Shown here piece after piece: positions 35,166 to 44,227 of a stretch of 64,000 nt of DNA. Below the pieces are notes generated by a model, which worked only from the letters and a program-made list of their open reading frames with translations, was not told the DNA's origin and ran no database searches. This DNA is from CAZMCH01 sp964564735 (GTDB lineage: Bacteria > Poribacteria > DTPJ01). The number at the start of each line of letters is the position of its first letter. Position 1 is the stretch's first letter. The position numbers were made by a program, and so were the translations under genes. The stretch covers positions 1 to 64,000 of the forward strand of contig CAZMCH010000002.1 of NCBI GenBank assembly GCA_964564735.1. The letters run 5' to 3'.

Positions 35166-36266
35166 ATGAGCTTTTATGATATGCCCATCGGGCTAGACAA
35201 GCAAGACCTAGATACTCCTGTTTTGCTTCTGGATTTGGATATTGTTGACTCAAATATTAAAAAAATGGCGCAATTTTTTAATACTGTTAAAGCAGATTTG
35301 CGCCCTCATACAAAAACGCATAAATCTCCTTTTTTGGCGCATAAGCAGATTCAGGCTGGTGCGATAGGTGTAACATGCGCAAAACTTGGCGAAGCAGAAG
35401 TCATGGTGAATAATGGCATAAAGGATGTTCTGATTGCAAATGAGATCGTGCCTATACAAAAGATAAAAAAATTAGTTGGTCTTGCCAGACATGCGAATAT
35501 TATTGTTGCAGTTGATGATCCAAGCAATGTTGACAATCTATCTCTTGCTGTTCAGGAGTTTGGCGCAAGCCTTAGAGTGCTTATAGAAGTTGATATTGGT
35601 ATGGGGCGTTGTGGGGTGGTTTCCGGCGAACCTGCGCTCAAATTAGCACAGCATATATTAAAATCAAAAAACCTTATTTTCTCTGGAATAATGGGATATG
35701 AAGGGCATACAGTCGTTATACCAGATTTTGCTGAACGAAAGCAAAAAACAGAAAATAGCCTTGCTCTATTAGCAGAAACAAAGGATTTACTGGAAAAAAA
35801 TGGTATTCAGGTTAATATCGTAAGCGGTGGCGGAACTGGAACATATAATATAACAGGAAAGTATCCTTGTATGACAGAGATTCAGGCTGGTTCATATATT
35901 GTCATGGACGCATTTTACAAAAATGTTGTCAGCGACTTTAATTGCGCTCTAACGATATTAGCAACCGTTATCAGCAAACCAAATAATGATACTGTTATTG
36001 TGGACGCAGGAATAAAAACAGCTACAAAGGAATTTGGTTTGCCTTTGGTAAAAGGAATTGATGGTGCAAAGGTTATCAGTCTATCTGAGGAACATGGAAA
36101 AATCGACCTAAGCGAATGTAATGCTAGTTTGAAGCTTGGTGATAAAATTGAACTTATACCTACTCATTGTTGCACGACAATAAATCTGCATAATTGCTTT
36201 TATGGTATAAGAAATAATAAATTGGAAAATATTATTGATATATCTGCACGAGGAAAGGTTAGATAG
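35166..36266 (+). CDS. D-threonine aldolase/D-serine dehydratase-fold PLP enzyme
   Basis: From ATG 35166 (GGAGA five bases upstream; the TTG at 35154 would put the ribosome site inside the gene) the product has 366 residues. LDTPVLLLDLDIVDSNI opens an alanine-racemase-like barrel, and RPHTKTHKS (residues 46-54) holds the PLP lysine region. SGGGTGTY binds phosphate, and PTHCCTTINLHN near the C terminus provides the His/Cys metal site of D-threonine aldolases. It probably cleaves a D-3-hydroxy amino acid to glycine and an aldehyde in the cytoplasm. The exact substrate is open. Confidence 0.86.
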   Translation: MSFYDMPIGLDKQDLDTPVLLLDLDIVDSNIKKMAQFFNTVKADLRPHTKTHKSPFLAHKQIQAGAIGVTCAKLGEAEVMVNNGIKDVLIANEIVPIQKIKKLVGLARHANIIVAVDDPSNVDNLSLAVQEFGASLRVLIEVDIGMGRCGVVSGEPALKLAQHILKSKNLIFSGIMGYEGHTVVIPDFAERKQKTENSLALLAETKDLLEKNGIQVNIVSGGGTGTYNITGKYPCMTEIQAGSYIVMDAFYKNVVSDFNCALTILATVISKPNNDTVIVDAGIKTATKEFGLPLVKGIDGAKVISLSEEHGKIDLSECNASLKLGDKIELIPTHCCTTINLHNCFYGIRNNKLENIIDISARGKVR

Positions 36267-36278
36267 GAGATTTTATAA

Positions 36279-36854
36279 ATGAATATAAACAAGAAAAAGA
36301 TTGGTTGGACTTTTGTGCAACTGGTTTTAAGTTGCATTGCGGGATTGCTTGTTGGATGGTTATCTCTAAGCCTTATGACTTATATAACACAAAACGTTAG
36401 CTCATTAGGATTAGGTGGTTTTCTGACAGGAATAATTTTACTTATTTCATTCTTATTTGTCCTTGCAGTAACAATAGGTGTATCAGCGGAGAGTGTCCGT
36501 CAAATAGGCAGATTTATTCCAAAAGAAATATCATTAAAAAAGCTGTATGAAGGAAGTTTTCTTGGATTATGCACTGCAGTAGCACTTTTATTTGTGACAC
36601 GTGGAGATTGGTTGAACTCCTTAGATGAATGGGGCGGGATAATAAAGCTGATTGCAATACTCTTTTATCTAGTTTTGGTTCTACCGCTTAAACTTATTAC
36701 CTTTTGGATTCCTGCATCAGTCTTATTGGCAATATCAGCACCGATTGGGGCAATCATAGGCTATAATCTTCCTCCTTATGCTGAAAAGAAATCCGACAGA
36801 GAATTAACTGATAAAGAAAACAAGGTGAATAATTTTGCAGAAGAGGTGAAATGA
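36279..36854 (+). CDS. Integral membrane protein, unknown function
   Basis: The 191-residue protein has about four to five hydrophobic helices (for example residues 9-33, 45-68, 92-105, 120-142 and 147-165) and a charged hydrophilic C terminus of about 25 residues. No family is recognised. It begins 12 bases after the aldolase-fold gene, and its stop is followed four bases later by the next small membrane protein gene, so the three are probably one transcript leading into purM. A transport or regulatory role cannot be inferred from the sequence alone. Confidence 0.6.
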   Translation: MNINKKKIGWTFVQLVLSCIAGLLVGWLSLSLMTYITQNVSSLGLGGFLTGIILLISFLFVLAVTIGVSAESVRQIGRFIPKEISLKKLYEGSFLGLCTAVALLFVTRGDWLNSLDEWGGIIKLIAILFYLVLVLPLKLITFWIPASVLLAISAPIGAIIGYNLPPYAEKKSDRELTDKENKVNNFAEEVK

Positions 36855-36857
36855 AAT

Positions 36858-37187
36858 TTGGATATTCAGCAACACAGGGAAAGAAACAAACAAAGCAATA
36901 AATCAGCACTTGCCAAAGGTTATCGTGATCTTAGTTCTCCTCTTGGTGCAAGTATTTTGGCAATGATAGTCCTTTGTGGCGTTTTCCTGATAACTATGGA
37001 ATTCATCGGAGATCGTTTTAATATATCAAAGAAAATAACAAATGTGATTGCTATTGTTGCCATTGTCTTGACTATTACTATACTGATAATTAAAGTTGCA
37101 AAATCAACAAGGGAATCTATGAAAAAGCAAAGAGAAGCCTATGAAGAAAAATTCGGAGGAATAAAAAGAAATGTCAGGCGAAAATAA
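36858..37187 (+). CDS. Small membrane protein, two helices, unknown function
   Basis: The TTG start at 36858 lies in the overlap region after the preceding stop, with AGGTG about nine bases upstream. The 109-residue product has two hydrophobic helices (about 31-50 and 60-80) between basic, Lys/Arg-rich ends, and no recognised family. Its 3' end overlaps purM by 17 bases. Both ends in the cytoplasm is the likely topology. Confidence 0.5.
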   Translation: MDIQQHRERNKQSNKSALAKGYRDLSSPLGASILAMIVLCGVFLITMEFIGDRFNISKKITNVIAIVAIVLTITILIIKVAKSTRESMKKQREAYEEKFGGIKRNVRRK

Positions 37188-38235
37188 GGGAAAAAAACTT
37201 ACCTATGAAGATGCTGGAGTTTCCATAGATACGATGGACGTAGGCATAAATGAATCAAAAGAAGTGATAAGATCAACATTTCGTCCTGAGGTTTTGAGCG
37301 ATATTGGGCAATTTGGTGGATTGTTCGCCCTTGATAAAAGCAAGTATGATGAGCCTGTTTTGGTTTCTAGCACTGATAGCGTTGGCACAAAGCTAAAAGT
37401 TGCCTTTATGACAAATCGCCATGACTCCGTTGGTGCAGACATCGTGGGTCATTGTGGTAATGATATTCTTGTGCTTGGTGCAGAGCCATTATTTTTTCTT
37501 GATTATCTAGGAACAAGCAAATTAGACCCAAAAGTGATGAAGCAATTGCTTGAAGGTATTGCAAGAGGCTGTAAAGAAGCAGGATGCGCCCTTATAGGCG
37601 GAGAGACAGCAGAATTGCCATCTTTTTATCAGGAAGGCGAATATGACCTTGTTGGCGCAATTGTCGGCGTTGTTGAAAAATCAAAAATTATTACTGGTGA
37701 AAAAGTATCCATAGGAGATGATATTATTGGATTAGCTTCCGTTGGATTGCATACAAACGGATATTCCCTTGCACGTAAGATCATCTTTGAAGTTTGCGGG
37801 TATAAACCCGATGATTACATTCCTGAACTAAATTCAACAATAGCTGACGAACTCCTCAAACCTCATAAAAGCTATGTTAGATCAATTTTAAAAGCACTCG
37901 CCAAATTTAATGCTAACGATTTCATCATTAAAGGCATGGCTCATATTACTGGTGGTGGTTTAAGGGACAATGTTCCAAGAATATTGCCAGATAATTGCTG
38001 TGCTTTGATAAAAAAGGATAGTTGGGATATGCTACCTATATTCCCATTTATGCAAGAAAAAGGAAATGTTGCAGAAGAAGAGATGTTCAGGGTATTTAAT
38101 ATGGGAATCGGAATGGTTATCGTCATCAATCCAGAATATACAGATAAGATAATTGATGAATTAAATTTGTGTGGTGAAAAAGTCTATAAAATCGGGAAAA
38201 TAATTGAGGGTGAAAAGAAGGTCTTATTTTTCTGA
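37171..38235 (+). CDS. purM: Phosphoribosylformylglycinamidine cyclo-ligase (AIR synthetase)
   Basis: The 354-residue enzyme closes the imidazole ring in purine synthesis, using ATP. It opens with LTYEDAGVSIDTMDVGI and contains STDSVGTKLKVAF, the metal/ATP-binding loop, and GADIVGHCGNDILVLGAEPLFFLDYLG, the dimer-interface signature. CALIGGETAELP, GLASVGLHTNGYSLAR and HITGGGLRDNVPRI follow, all specific to PurM. Length and full set of motifs indicate a functional enzyme. No other purine gene is near, so the pathway is scattered. GGAGGAATAAAAAGAA precedes ATG 37171 inside the previous gene. Confidence 0.95.
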   Translation: MSGENKGKKLTYEDAGVSIDTMDVGINESKEVIRSTFRPEVLSDIGQFGGLFALDKSKYDEPVLVSSTDSVGTKLKVAFMTNRHDSVGADIVGHCGNDILVLGAEPLFFLDYLGTSKLDPKVMKQLLEGIARGCKEAGCALIGGETAELPSFYQEGEYDLVGAIVGVVEKSKIITGEKVSIGDDIIGLASVGLHTNGYSLARKIIFEVCGYKPDDYIPELNSTIADELLKPHKSYVRSILKALAKFNANDFIIKGMAHITGGGLRDNVPRILPDNCCALIKKDSWDMLPIFPFMQEKGNVAEEEMFRVFNMGIGMVIVINPEYTDKIIDELNLCGEKVYKIGKIIEGEKKVLFF

Positions 38236-38277
38236 TTTAACTTGTTAGTGGTTCGCCGAATTAGTTTTTGATGCTAT

Positions 38278-38307
38278 GTAGGGACAGGTTTTCAACCCTG
38301 TCCCTAC
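38278..38307. repeat. REP-like palindrome (GGGACAGG family), copy 1
   Basis: GTAGGGACAGG (38278-38288) and CCTGTCCCTAC (38297-38307) form a perfect 11-base-pair stem with an 8-base loop. A related palindrome lies at 63861-63885. Both follow the ends of genes but lack a T-run typical of terminators. Confidence 0.6.
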
Positions 38308-38379
38308 TATAAAAATAAGCGTAATAATTAATTCAGTTGACCACTATTTCAAGACATACGGGAATAATCATCTTTTGCC

Positions 38380-38409
38380 TTGACACTATACCATTTAAGA
38401 AAGTATCAT
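38380..38409 (+). promoter_or_regulatory. Sigma-70 type promoter for the DegT aminotransferase
   Basis: A perfect TTGACA (38380-38385) is followed after 18 bases by TATCAT (38404-38409), 54 bases before the start codon. Confidence 0.55.
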
Positions 38410-38463
38410 ATCTTTTAGATAAAAACTTATGAGATAAATAATATTTATATTAAGGAGATTTGT

Positions 38464-39834
38464 ATGGACAAAAGCAAATTAGCTGTAAACGGAGGACCAA
38501 AAGCAATAGATGGTTTTGAGGGAAAAGGAAATCCAAAAATCGGACATGAAGAACTTTTGGAGATGGCTGATACATGGGGCTATCCACCAGAAATAATCGA
38601 GAAGATAAAGAAAGTCGTTGAAAATGTTGATATAGGTCCTTCTCTGGTTCACTTCAATAATCCAGAGTCAAAAGTAACCCAAATGGAGAATTATGTCCGA
38701 GAATTATTTAATGTAAAAAATGTTATGGGTGTTTCATCTGGAACAGCCGCTTTACATACCGCCTATGTTGCTGCTGATATTGGATGTGGCGATGAGGTTA
38801 TTGTTCCCGGCTATACTTTTGCTGCGACTGCTATGGCAGTTGTCGTTGCAAGAGGCGTTCCAATATGGGCAGAGATTGACGAATCTATGACCATTGATCC
38901 CAATGACATTGAAAAAAAGATCACACCAAGAACAAAAGCTATAGCACCCGTCCACATGAGCGGATATGTCTGTAATATGGATGCAATTATGGATATTGCA
39001 AAACGTCATAAATTAATCGTTATCGAGGATTGCGCACAATCATGCGGGGCGAGGTTCAAAGGCAAGCGAGTAGGAACTATCGGCAATATTGGTTGTTTCA
39101 GCATTAGCTCATATAAAGTAACTGGTGGCGGTGAAAGCGGGCTTGTGATGACTGATGACGACAAACTTTTTGCAAGGGCGCAAGGATGGGCAGAAGCTGG
39201 TGGTTTATGGCGACCTGATAGATTTGCACCTGCACGCTGGGAAGGTGAATTATTCAGCGGAGTCAATTACCGTATGTCAGAGCTAGAAGGAACAATTGAA
39301 CTTGTCCAATTTAGAAAAATGGAAGCACAGCTTGACAGATGGAGAAAGAATAAAAAATTAATAATGTCCAATCTACCCGTTTATAAAGAAATTAAACCAA
39401 GAGTGATACATGATATAGATGGTGAGATGGGCCATAGTATAGGTTTCTTGCCGTCATCGCCAGAAGAAGCAGAAAAAATAGCATCTGCATTGAGCGCAGA
39501 AGGCGTTGGTGCTGGCACAAGAGGCACAAGCACAAATCCAGATTGGCACTATTATCAATATATGGAAATGATACTAAACAAAGTTCCTGCTACTTCTGAT
39601 GGATGCCCTTGGGATTGTCCAAAAGCAGTTGAAGCGGCAAAGGTTAACTATTATTTCGATATGTGTCCAAAAACCATAGATCTTACAAGAAGGCATGTAT
39701 CCGTTGGCGTAAATCAATGGTGGACGGAAAGCGACTGTATGAAGGTTGCGCAAGCCATGACGAAGGTATTTGACGCATTTTATACACGTGATTCAAAATA
39801 TGATAATTGGCTTTCCGCTGTAACAGGTAAATAG
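38464..39834 (+). CDS. DegT/DnrJ/EryC1/StrS-family PLP aminotransferase
   Basis: The 456-residue protein has the aspartate-aminotransferase fold. GVSSGTAALHTAYVA binds PLP phosphate, VIVPGYTFAATAMAVV and IAPVHMSGYVCNMDAI follow, and IVIEDCAQSCGARFKGKRVG carries the PLP-ring Asp. SISSYKVTGGGESG places the Schiff-base lysine at Lys218. Relatives transfer an amino group to nucleotide-linked or free keto-sugars. It opens a two-gene unit with the following Gfo/Idh dehydrogenase. Such dehydrogenase-aminotransferase pairs convert a hydroxyl to an amine, so an amino sugar or amino-inositol pathway is likely. The substrate is not shown. Confidence 0.9.
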   Translation: MDKSKLAVNGGPKAIDGFEGKGNPKIGHEELLEMADTWGYPPEIIEKIKKVVENVDIGPSLVHFNNPESKVTQMENYVRELFNVKNVMGVSSGTAALHTAYVAADIGCGDEVIVPGYTFAATAMAVVVARGVPIWAEIDESMTIDPNDIEKKITPRTKAIAPVHMSGYVCNMDAIMDIAKRHKLIVIEDCAQSCGARFKGKRVGTIGNIGCFSISSYKVTGGGESGLVMTDDDKLFARAQGWAEAGGLWRPDRFAPARWEGELFSGVNYRMSELEGTIELVQFRKMEAQLDRWRKNKKLIMSNLPVYKEIKPRVIHDIDGEMGHSIGFLPSSPEEAEKIASALSAEGVGAGTRGTSTNPDWHYYQYMEMILNKVPATSDGCPWDCPKAVEAAKVNYYFDMCPKTIDLTRRHVSVGVNQWWTESDCMKVAQAMTKVFDAFYTRDSKYDNWLSAVTGK

Positions 39835-39897
39835 GCTTTTTATGATTTTAGGTTTGTTTTTACATAGCCTAAATTTTCTTAGGAAAAGGAATATCTG

Positions 39898-40983
39898 ATG
39901 AGTGAATTTGAACCATTGCGAGTAGCGATAGTCGGTTGTGGAAATATATCGGGTGCTTATGGCAGTAGCCTTAAAACAAAGCCTGAATTAATCAAAATTA
40001 TGGGTGCGTTTGATGTTATGACCGATCAGGCAAAGAATTTCATCAATAATTATGGTGGACAAGTCTATGAAAAATTTGATGATGTTATTGCTGATCCTGA
40101 TGTTGAGGCAATAATTAATCTTACTTCCCATCATGCACACGCAGAAGTATCATCAAAAGCATTATCAGCAGGAAAGCACGTCCACAGCGAAAAGCCTCTT
40201 GCAACTAATAGAGAAGATGGAAAAAAATTGCTTGATCTTGCGGAAAAAAACAATGTTCGTTTGTCATGTTCGCCATTTACTTTTCTTGGCGAAGCACAAC
40301 AGACACTCAGAAAAGCCATCCATGATGAGATAATCGGTAAGCCTTTAATCGCCTATGCTGAAATGAACTGGTCTTGGATTGAAAAATGGCATCCAAATCC
40401 AGAGGGATTTCATCAGCCGGGCGCAGGTCCCATGCTGGATGTTGGCGTTTATCCACTTACGATATTAACCGCTATTTTGGGTCCCGTTGTTAAGGCACTT
40501 GGCTATGCAGATATACTCCTTCCAGAAAGAACCATTGGAAGTGGACCAAAAGCCGGACAAAAATTTATGGTAACGACTCCTGATCAAGTAATCGGAATAT
40601 TGACATTTGCTTCAGGTTGTATAGCTCGAATAACAACCAATTTCTTTGGATATAGCAGACAGGGCGGAATAGAATTTCATGGAGAAAAAGGATCGTTGAT
40701 AATTGATACTGCTGTTGATTTTAAGTCGGGAGTAAGTGTTCGTAATATAGGAGATAATGATTGGAAGACTGTTCCTTTTGTCCTTGAGCCTTTTGCAGGA
40801 GTTGAATGGGGAAGGGCAATGTTTGAACTAGCTGAATCTATCAGAAAAGGCACGCCTCAAAGATGCACAGGTCAACAGGCTTATCATGTCCTTGATATTT
40901 GCTTGTCAATACTTGATTCTGCAAAGAAAGGTTGCGCTGTTCCTGTTGAATCAACATTTATTCCGCCACCACCCAGATATTAA
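39898..40983 (+). CDS. Gfo/Idh/MocA-family oxidoreductase
   Basis: The 361-residue enzyme has a Rossmann motif GCGNISG (residues 13-19), an EKP motif (Glu98-Lys99-Pro100) and a C-terminal domain with GAGPMLDVGVYPLTIL, where the Asp and Tyr replace the usual Asp/His pair. It should oxidise or reduce a sugar with NAD(P). AGGAAAAGGA precedes the ATG. It follows the DegT aminotransferase by 63 bases and probably supplies the keto-sugar for it. Confidence 0.88.
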   Translation: MSEFEPLRVAIVGCGNISGAYGSSLKTKPELIKIMGAFDVMTDQAKNFINNYGGQVYEKFDDVIADPDVEAIINLTSHHAHAEVSSKALSAGKHVHSEKPLATNREDGKKLLDLAEKNNVRLSCSPFTFLGEAQQTLRKAIHDEIIGKPLIAYAEMNWSWIEKWHPNPEGFHQPGAGPMLDVGVYPLTILTAILGPVVKALGYADILLPERTIGSGPKAGQKFMVTTPDQVIGILTFASGCIARITTNFFGYSRQGGIEFHGEKGSLIIDTAVDFKSGVSVRNIGDNDWKTVPFVLEPFAGVEWGRAMFELAESIRKGTPQRCTGQQAYHVLDICLSILDSAKKGCAVPVESTFIPPPPRY

Positions 40984-41015
40984 TAAACGTGAGTTCGATA
41001 TAGGAATTTATATTT

Positions 41016-41274
41016 ACCACAAAGGCACAAAGCTAGAACTAGGATTCAGGATTTCAGACTAACGTTGTAAAAAAAGAATTGATTGATGATTTTCGCTGAC
41101 TGTTTGACTCAGATTATCTCTGATTTTTCAAAGAAGAGATTCTTCACCTTGTTCAGTATGACATTTTGCCACCCTGAACAAAGTGAAGGTTCTTCTTTAT
41201 GTTATAGATGAAAAACTTGTAGCATTAAAGTATCTAATCTCTTGCGAGACTTTTTGTGTTTAGGTCTTTGTGGT
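41016..41274. repeat. Gap bounded by inverted ACCACAAAG copies, with REP-like core
   Basis: The gap between two convergent genes is bounded by ACCACAAAG (41016-41024) and its reverse complement CTTTGTGGT (41266-41274). Both are extended by similar CACAAAG/TTTTTGTG sequence. Inside lies a second copy of the CACCCTGAA repeat (41171-41200). No gene is seen. It looks like a short non-autonomous element or a nest of REP sequences. Target-site duplication was not found. Confidence 0.4.
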
Positions 41275-41301
41275 TCATTTTTATATCAAACTCTCGTTAG
41301 A

Positions 41302-42381
41302 TTATGTATTCTTTACGAACCACTCAAGCAATTCTTCTGCTTGAGATTGGCTTGATGCCCCTGTGGAATAGAAAACCTTGTTTGGCTTCAATTCTTTATG
41401 GGCTTTTTTTACTTCGTCAATGCTTCCCCAGAATTGAACAGCCTTTCCACCAGCCTGAACACGTTTGAATAAATCCAAATACTCAATATGACCACCGTAG
41501 CCAGTTCCCGGGACATAAGACATTGTATGAAGTCCTTTGCTTGCGATCAAATCGTCAGCATGAACTAGCGCGCCCGGTCCGTCCCAATGATAGACAACGT
41601 GTTTGACTATTTCAGCTTCTTCCTCAAGTGCAGGCAACACCCATCTACGAAACATCTGAGGGCTTATCATACAGCTGAAATCGCATTGCAAATATGCTGC
41701 GCCTTCCATTGAGTAAATACCATGACAATAACCATACTCATCCATTTTCCCTGCTTTTGCTATTTCATACCAAACTTTTGGAAATATTGCCCTTGCATCG
41801 GCCATTGCCCTGTCAATCATTTCAGGTTGATCAACAGTATCTATACAAAGCCTTTGAGGACCTCTTATTGGTGCAAGTAAATCCATGTTTGTATGCAGAT
41901 CAAGCGGAACTAATAGCATTTTCCCCGCCATTTTTTCGGCAGCCTTACGATAGAATTCAAGTATTCTCAGCCAAAGCGGGTGATCCTCTTTCAGTGTTAT
42001 CGGAAGCTCTTTTTCCCAATCCTCAACATAAGGAACAGACCAATTCGTTCCTTGAGAGTCTGGACTAAATTTTAACTCTGCCCCTGTAAAAACCGCTATC
42101 TCGTCAGGACCAAAACTGATATTAAAAGCAGGAACTGCTTCTCCGCCATAATATGTAGCCCTTGCGGATTGAATCGCCCTGTCAATTATATCGTCCATAT
42201 CGCCATAGACACGTTCATAATAATCGCTTCCTCTTGCCCCTTTGATGCCCTCTTTTGGTGCTGTAACACAAACTACAGGACGGTCAATTATGTCTCCTGC
42301 ATAATAGGCATCCCAGCGTTTTGCGGCTTCTTCCAGATCGGGCTTAAACTCTAATGGATAAGGTTTCTTTTTTTCACTCAT
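41302..42381 (-). CDS. Uroporphyrinogen decarboxylase-like protein
   Basis: From ATG 42381 (GGAGG 12 bases upstream; the GTG at 42408 lies before it) the product has 359 residues. The fold-level features of UroD-like methyltransferases are present: KRWDAYYAGDIIDRPVVCV at the start, a central SYGYCHGIYS-like loop (DEYGYCHGIYSMEG), then HWDGPGALVHADDLIASKGL and a C-terminal FWGSIDEVKK with VFYSTGAS. It lacks clear HemE catalytic motifs. It is the last gene of the operon that starts with another UroD-like gene at 45088-46248. A methyl- or decarboxylase-type reaction on an unknown substrate is likely. Confidence 0.72.
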   Translation of the reverse strand: MSEKKKPYPLEFKPDLEEAAKRWDAYYAGDIIDRPVVCVTAPKEGIKGARGSDYYERVYGDMDDIIDRAIQSARATYYGGEAVPAFNISFGPDEIAVFTGAELKFSPDSQGTNWSVPYVEDWEKELPITLKEDHPLWLRILEFYRKAAEKMAGKMLLVPLDLHTNMDLLAPIRGPQRLCIDTVDQPEMIDRAMADARAIFPKVWYEIAKAGKMDEYGYCHGIYSMEGAAYLQCDFSCMISPQMFRRWVLPALEEEAEIVKHVVYHWDGPGALVHADDLIASKGLHTMSYVPGTGYGGHIEYLDLFKRVQAGGKAVQFWGSIDEVKKAHKELKPNKVFYSTGASSQSQAEELLEWFVKNT

Positions 42382-42407
42382 TAACGCTTTTATCCTCCAT
42401 ATATTCA

Positions 42408-43409
42408 CTATTTGTTGTCTGTTATTCTTTTTGAATATATTCTTAAACTCATGCCATCACATTTCCCCGGCTCACCCTCAAAGAAGTTATTTAAGTCGAT
42501 AGGAACAAAGCCCAATTTTTTATGATAAACATGATTAGCAGAACTATATACACTTTCACCTTTCATACCTGAATAGGTTTCTATACAATAAAATTCAGAA
42601 CCTAATTTTAGGGCTTCATTAATCATTGCTTTGATTATCTGCGTGCCGATGCCTTTACACTGTAAATGCTTTGGAACACCTGTCCATCCTAGCCATGATG
42701 TAGGTTTGCCATCATCCTTATAATGCGTAAAGTTATACCTTCCTGTTATCCCTAAAGGTTGGTTCATATCATCTTTTGCCACATAGTATTCATAAACGAC
42801 ATTATTGGCACATTTGAAAAACTCGCTTTCAATGATATCCGTTTCAATTAATCCGATAGGTCTATTAATTTTTGCTTCTCTATTAGGCACAAATGAAAAA
42901 ACAGCTAAGTTCCCATTACTATTTGGAATAACTCCGCTGTATGATAGGGCGATCTTGTTTAATATCTTTACACCACTAACTTTATTAGCAGGTGTTTCTA
43001 TTAAAGCAACTCTCTTGCCATTGAGAATATAATCTAATGAATCTCTAATAATATTTGGATTTGCTTTTTCTTTTGCGTCAAGCCAACACCAAGCTAACCT
43101 TTTGGATTCGTCCCACCAGCCAATCGAATATGCGCCTAATTCAGCAACCTTTTCATCGCCCTGATAGATTGCATACTCAAAAGCATCACCTATTTTGCCT
43201 ATAACCTTTATGTCTTCACCATAAAAGCGAGTTTTAGCATACCAATCCATCGTATCCTGCAATTCAATCTTTTGTATATCAGTGAAATGCTTTTTTATTT
43301 CCTCTATTATGCTTGGCGATGAATAAATATCTTCAGGTGTCATTGGATATAGTTTGATGATTTTTCCATCATTAGCTTTGTTTGTATAAATAGTATCCAT
43401 TTGATCCAT
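42408..43409 (-). CDS. GNAT-family acetyltransferase-like protein
   Basis: From ATG 43409 (AAAGGTTG upstream) the product has 333 residues. The C-terminal half holds a GNAT domain: YEYYVAKDDMNQPLGITGRY, WLGWTGVPKHLQCKGIGTQIIKAMI with the QxxGxG acetyl-CoA loop, then YSSANHVYHKKLGF. The N-terminal half looks like a degenerate second copy (KIIKLYPMTPEDIY, KVAELGAYSIGWWDE). It follows the NIF3 gene by five bases and precedes a UroD-like gene by 26. The acceptor is unknown. Confidence 0.75.
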   Translation of the reverse strand: MDQMDTIYTNKANDGKIIKLYPMTPEDIYSSPSIIEEIKKHFTDIQKIELQDTMDWYAKTRFYGEDIKVIGKIGDAFEYAIYQGDEKVAELGAYSIGWWDESKRLAWCWLDAKEKANPNIIRDSLDYILNGKRVALIETPANKVSGVKILNKIALSYSGVIPNSNGNLAVFSFVPNREAKINRPIGLIETDIIESEFFKCANNVVYEYYVAKDDMNQPLGITGRYNFTHYKDDGKPTSWLGWTGVPKHLQCKGIGTQIIKAMINEALKLGSEFYCIETYSGMKGESVYSSANHVYHKKLGFVPIDLNNFFEGEPGKCDGMSLRIYSKRITDNK

Positions 43410-43414
43410 AGTTT

Positions 43415-44206
43415 TCAACCTTTGATAGTCCAATATCTTGGGTGTCTATCAATATAAGTTACTTCCAATTTTGGAAATGTCTTTTTTATATATTGCGCGA
43501 GGTTTTCTATACCCCACATTTCAGATGTCCCATGATTGACCATGACAACACCGACACCCATCTCGTAAAATCTCTCGCCACTATGCCAATAGCTGAAGCC
43601 ATCATCACATACAACGACAACATCTGCCCCTTCTTTTATCATCTCAAGCCCTGGCGTTCCACATCCAGTCCCAACAGCAGGATGAGATATACGCCAATCA
43701 GGTTCGCCAAGTAGCCAAACGCTGTCTTGACCAAGTGGACGGACTTTTTCTGCAACATGCTTTCCAAACTCTGATAGTGTCATCTCTGGTATCTCATAGA
43801 CCGCAACAAACTTTGTTGGGTCTTCTGCAAGTCGCTTTTCCAATCCCAAACCGGTCGCCCATGAATCACGTATCCCTATCTCGGGCCATGGATCCCAAAT
43901 GTCATGAACCCTGAGTATCACAAGACCTGTTTCATCAAGAAATTTTTGTTTTGCGATGCCGGGAACTTGGCTACGTTCAGGTTTTTCGTCCTGAGAATGA
44001 TGCCAGAATATCGGTTCATGTGTAATAAGCAAATCGCAACCTTTTTCATAGGCAAGCTGAATATTTTCCATTGTTCCCATCCAAGCAACCGCAACAGATT
44101 TTATTTCTTTTAAAGGGTCACCTGCCTTAATGGTGTCAACAGTATGCTCAAGATTTACCCATTTTGCCTTTGATAGCAAATGTTCTCTAATATCATTAGT
44201 GTTCAT
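43415..44206 (-). CDS. NIF3/DUF34-family metal-binding protein
   Basis: The 263-residue protein shows the di-metal family motifs: SVAVAWMGTMENIQLAYEKGCDLLITHEPIFWHH, where the His residues bind metal, LVILRVHDIWD, and near the end GVGVVMVNHGTSE. Family members form hexameric toroids and are linked to nucleotide or folate-type hydrolysis, but the reaction is not settled. AGAGGTG precedes the ATG. It is placed between nadC (21 bases) and a GNAT protein (5 bases). Confidence 0.85.
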   Translation of the reverse strand: MNTNDIREHLLSKAKWVNLEHTVDTIKAGDPLKEIKSVAVAWMGTMENIQLAYEKGCDLLITHEPIFWHHSQDEKPERSQVPGIAKQKFLDETGLVILRVHDIWDPWPEIGIRDSWATGLGLEKRLAEDPTKFVAVYEIPEMTLSEFGKHVAEKVRPLGQDSVWLLGEPDWRISHPAVGTGCGTPGLEMIKEGADVVVVCDDGFSYWHSGERFYEMGVGVVMVNHGTSEMWGIENLAQYIKKTFPKLEVTYIDRHPRYWTIKG

Positions 44207-44227
44207 TATGCACCTCTTAATAAGACC

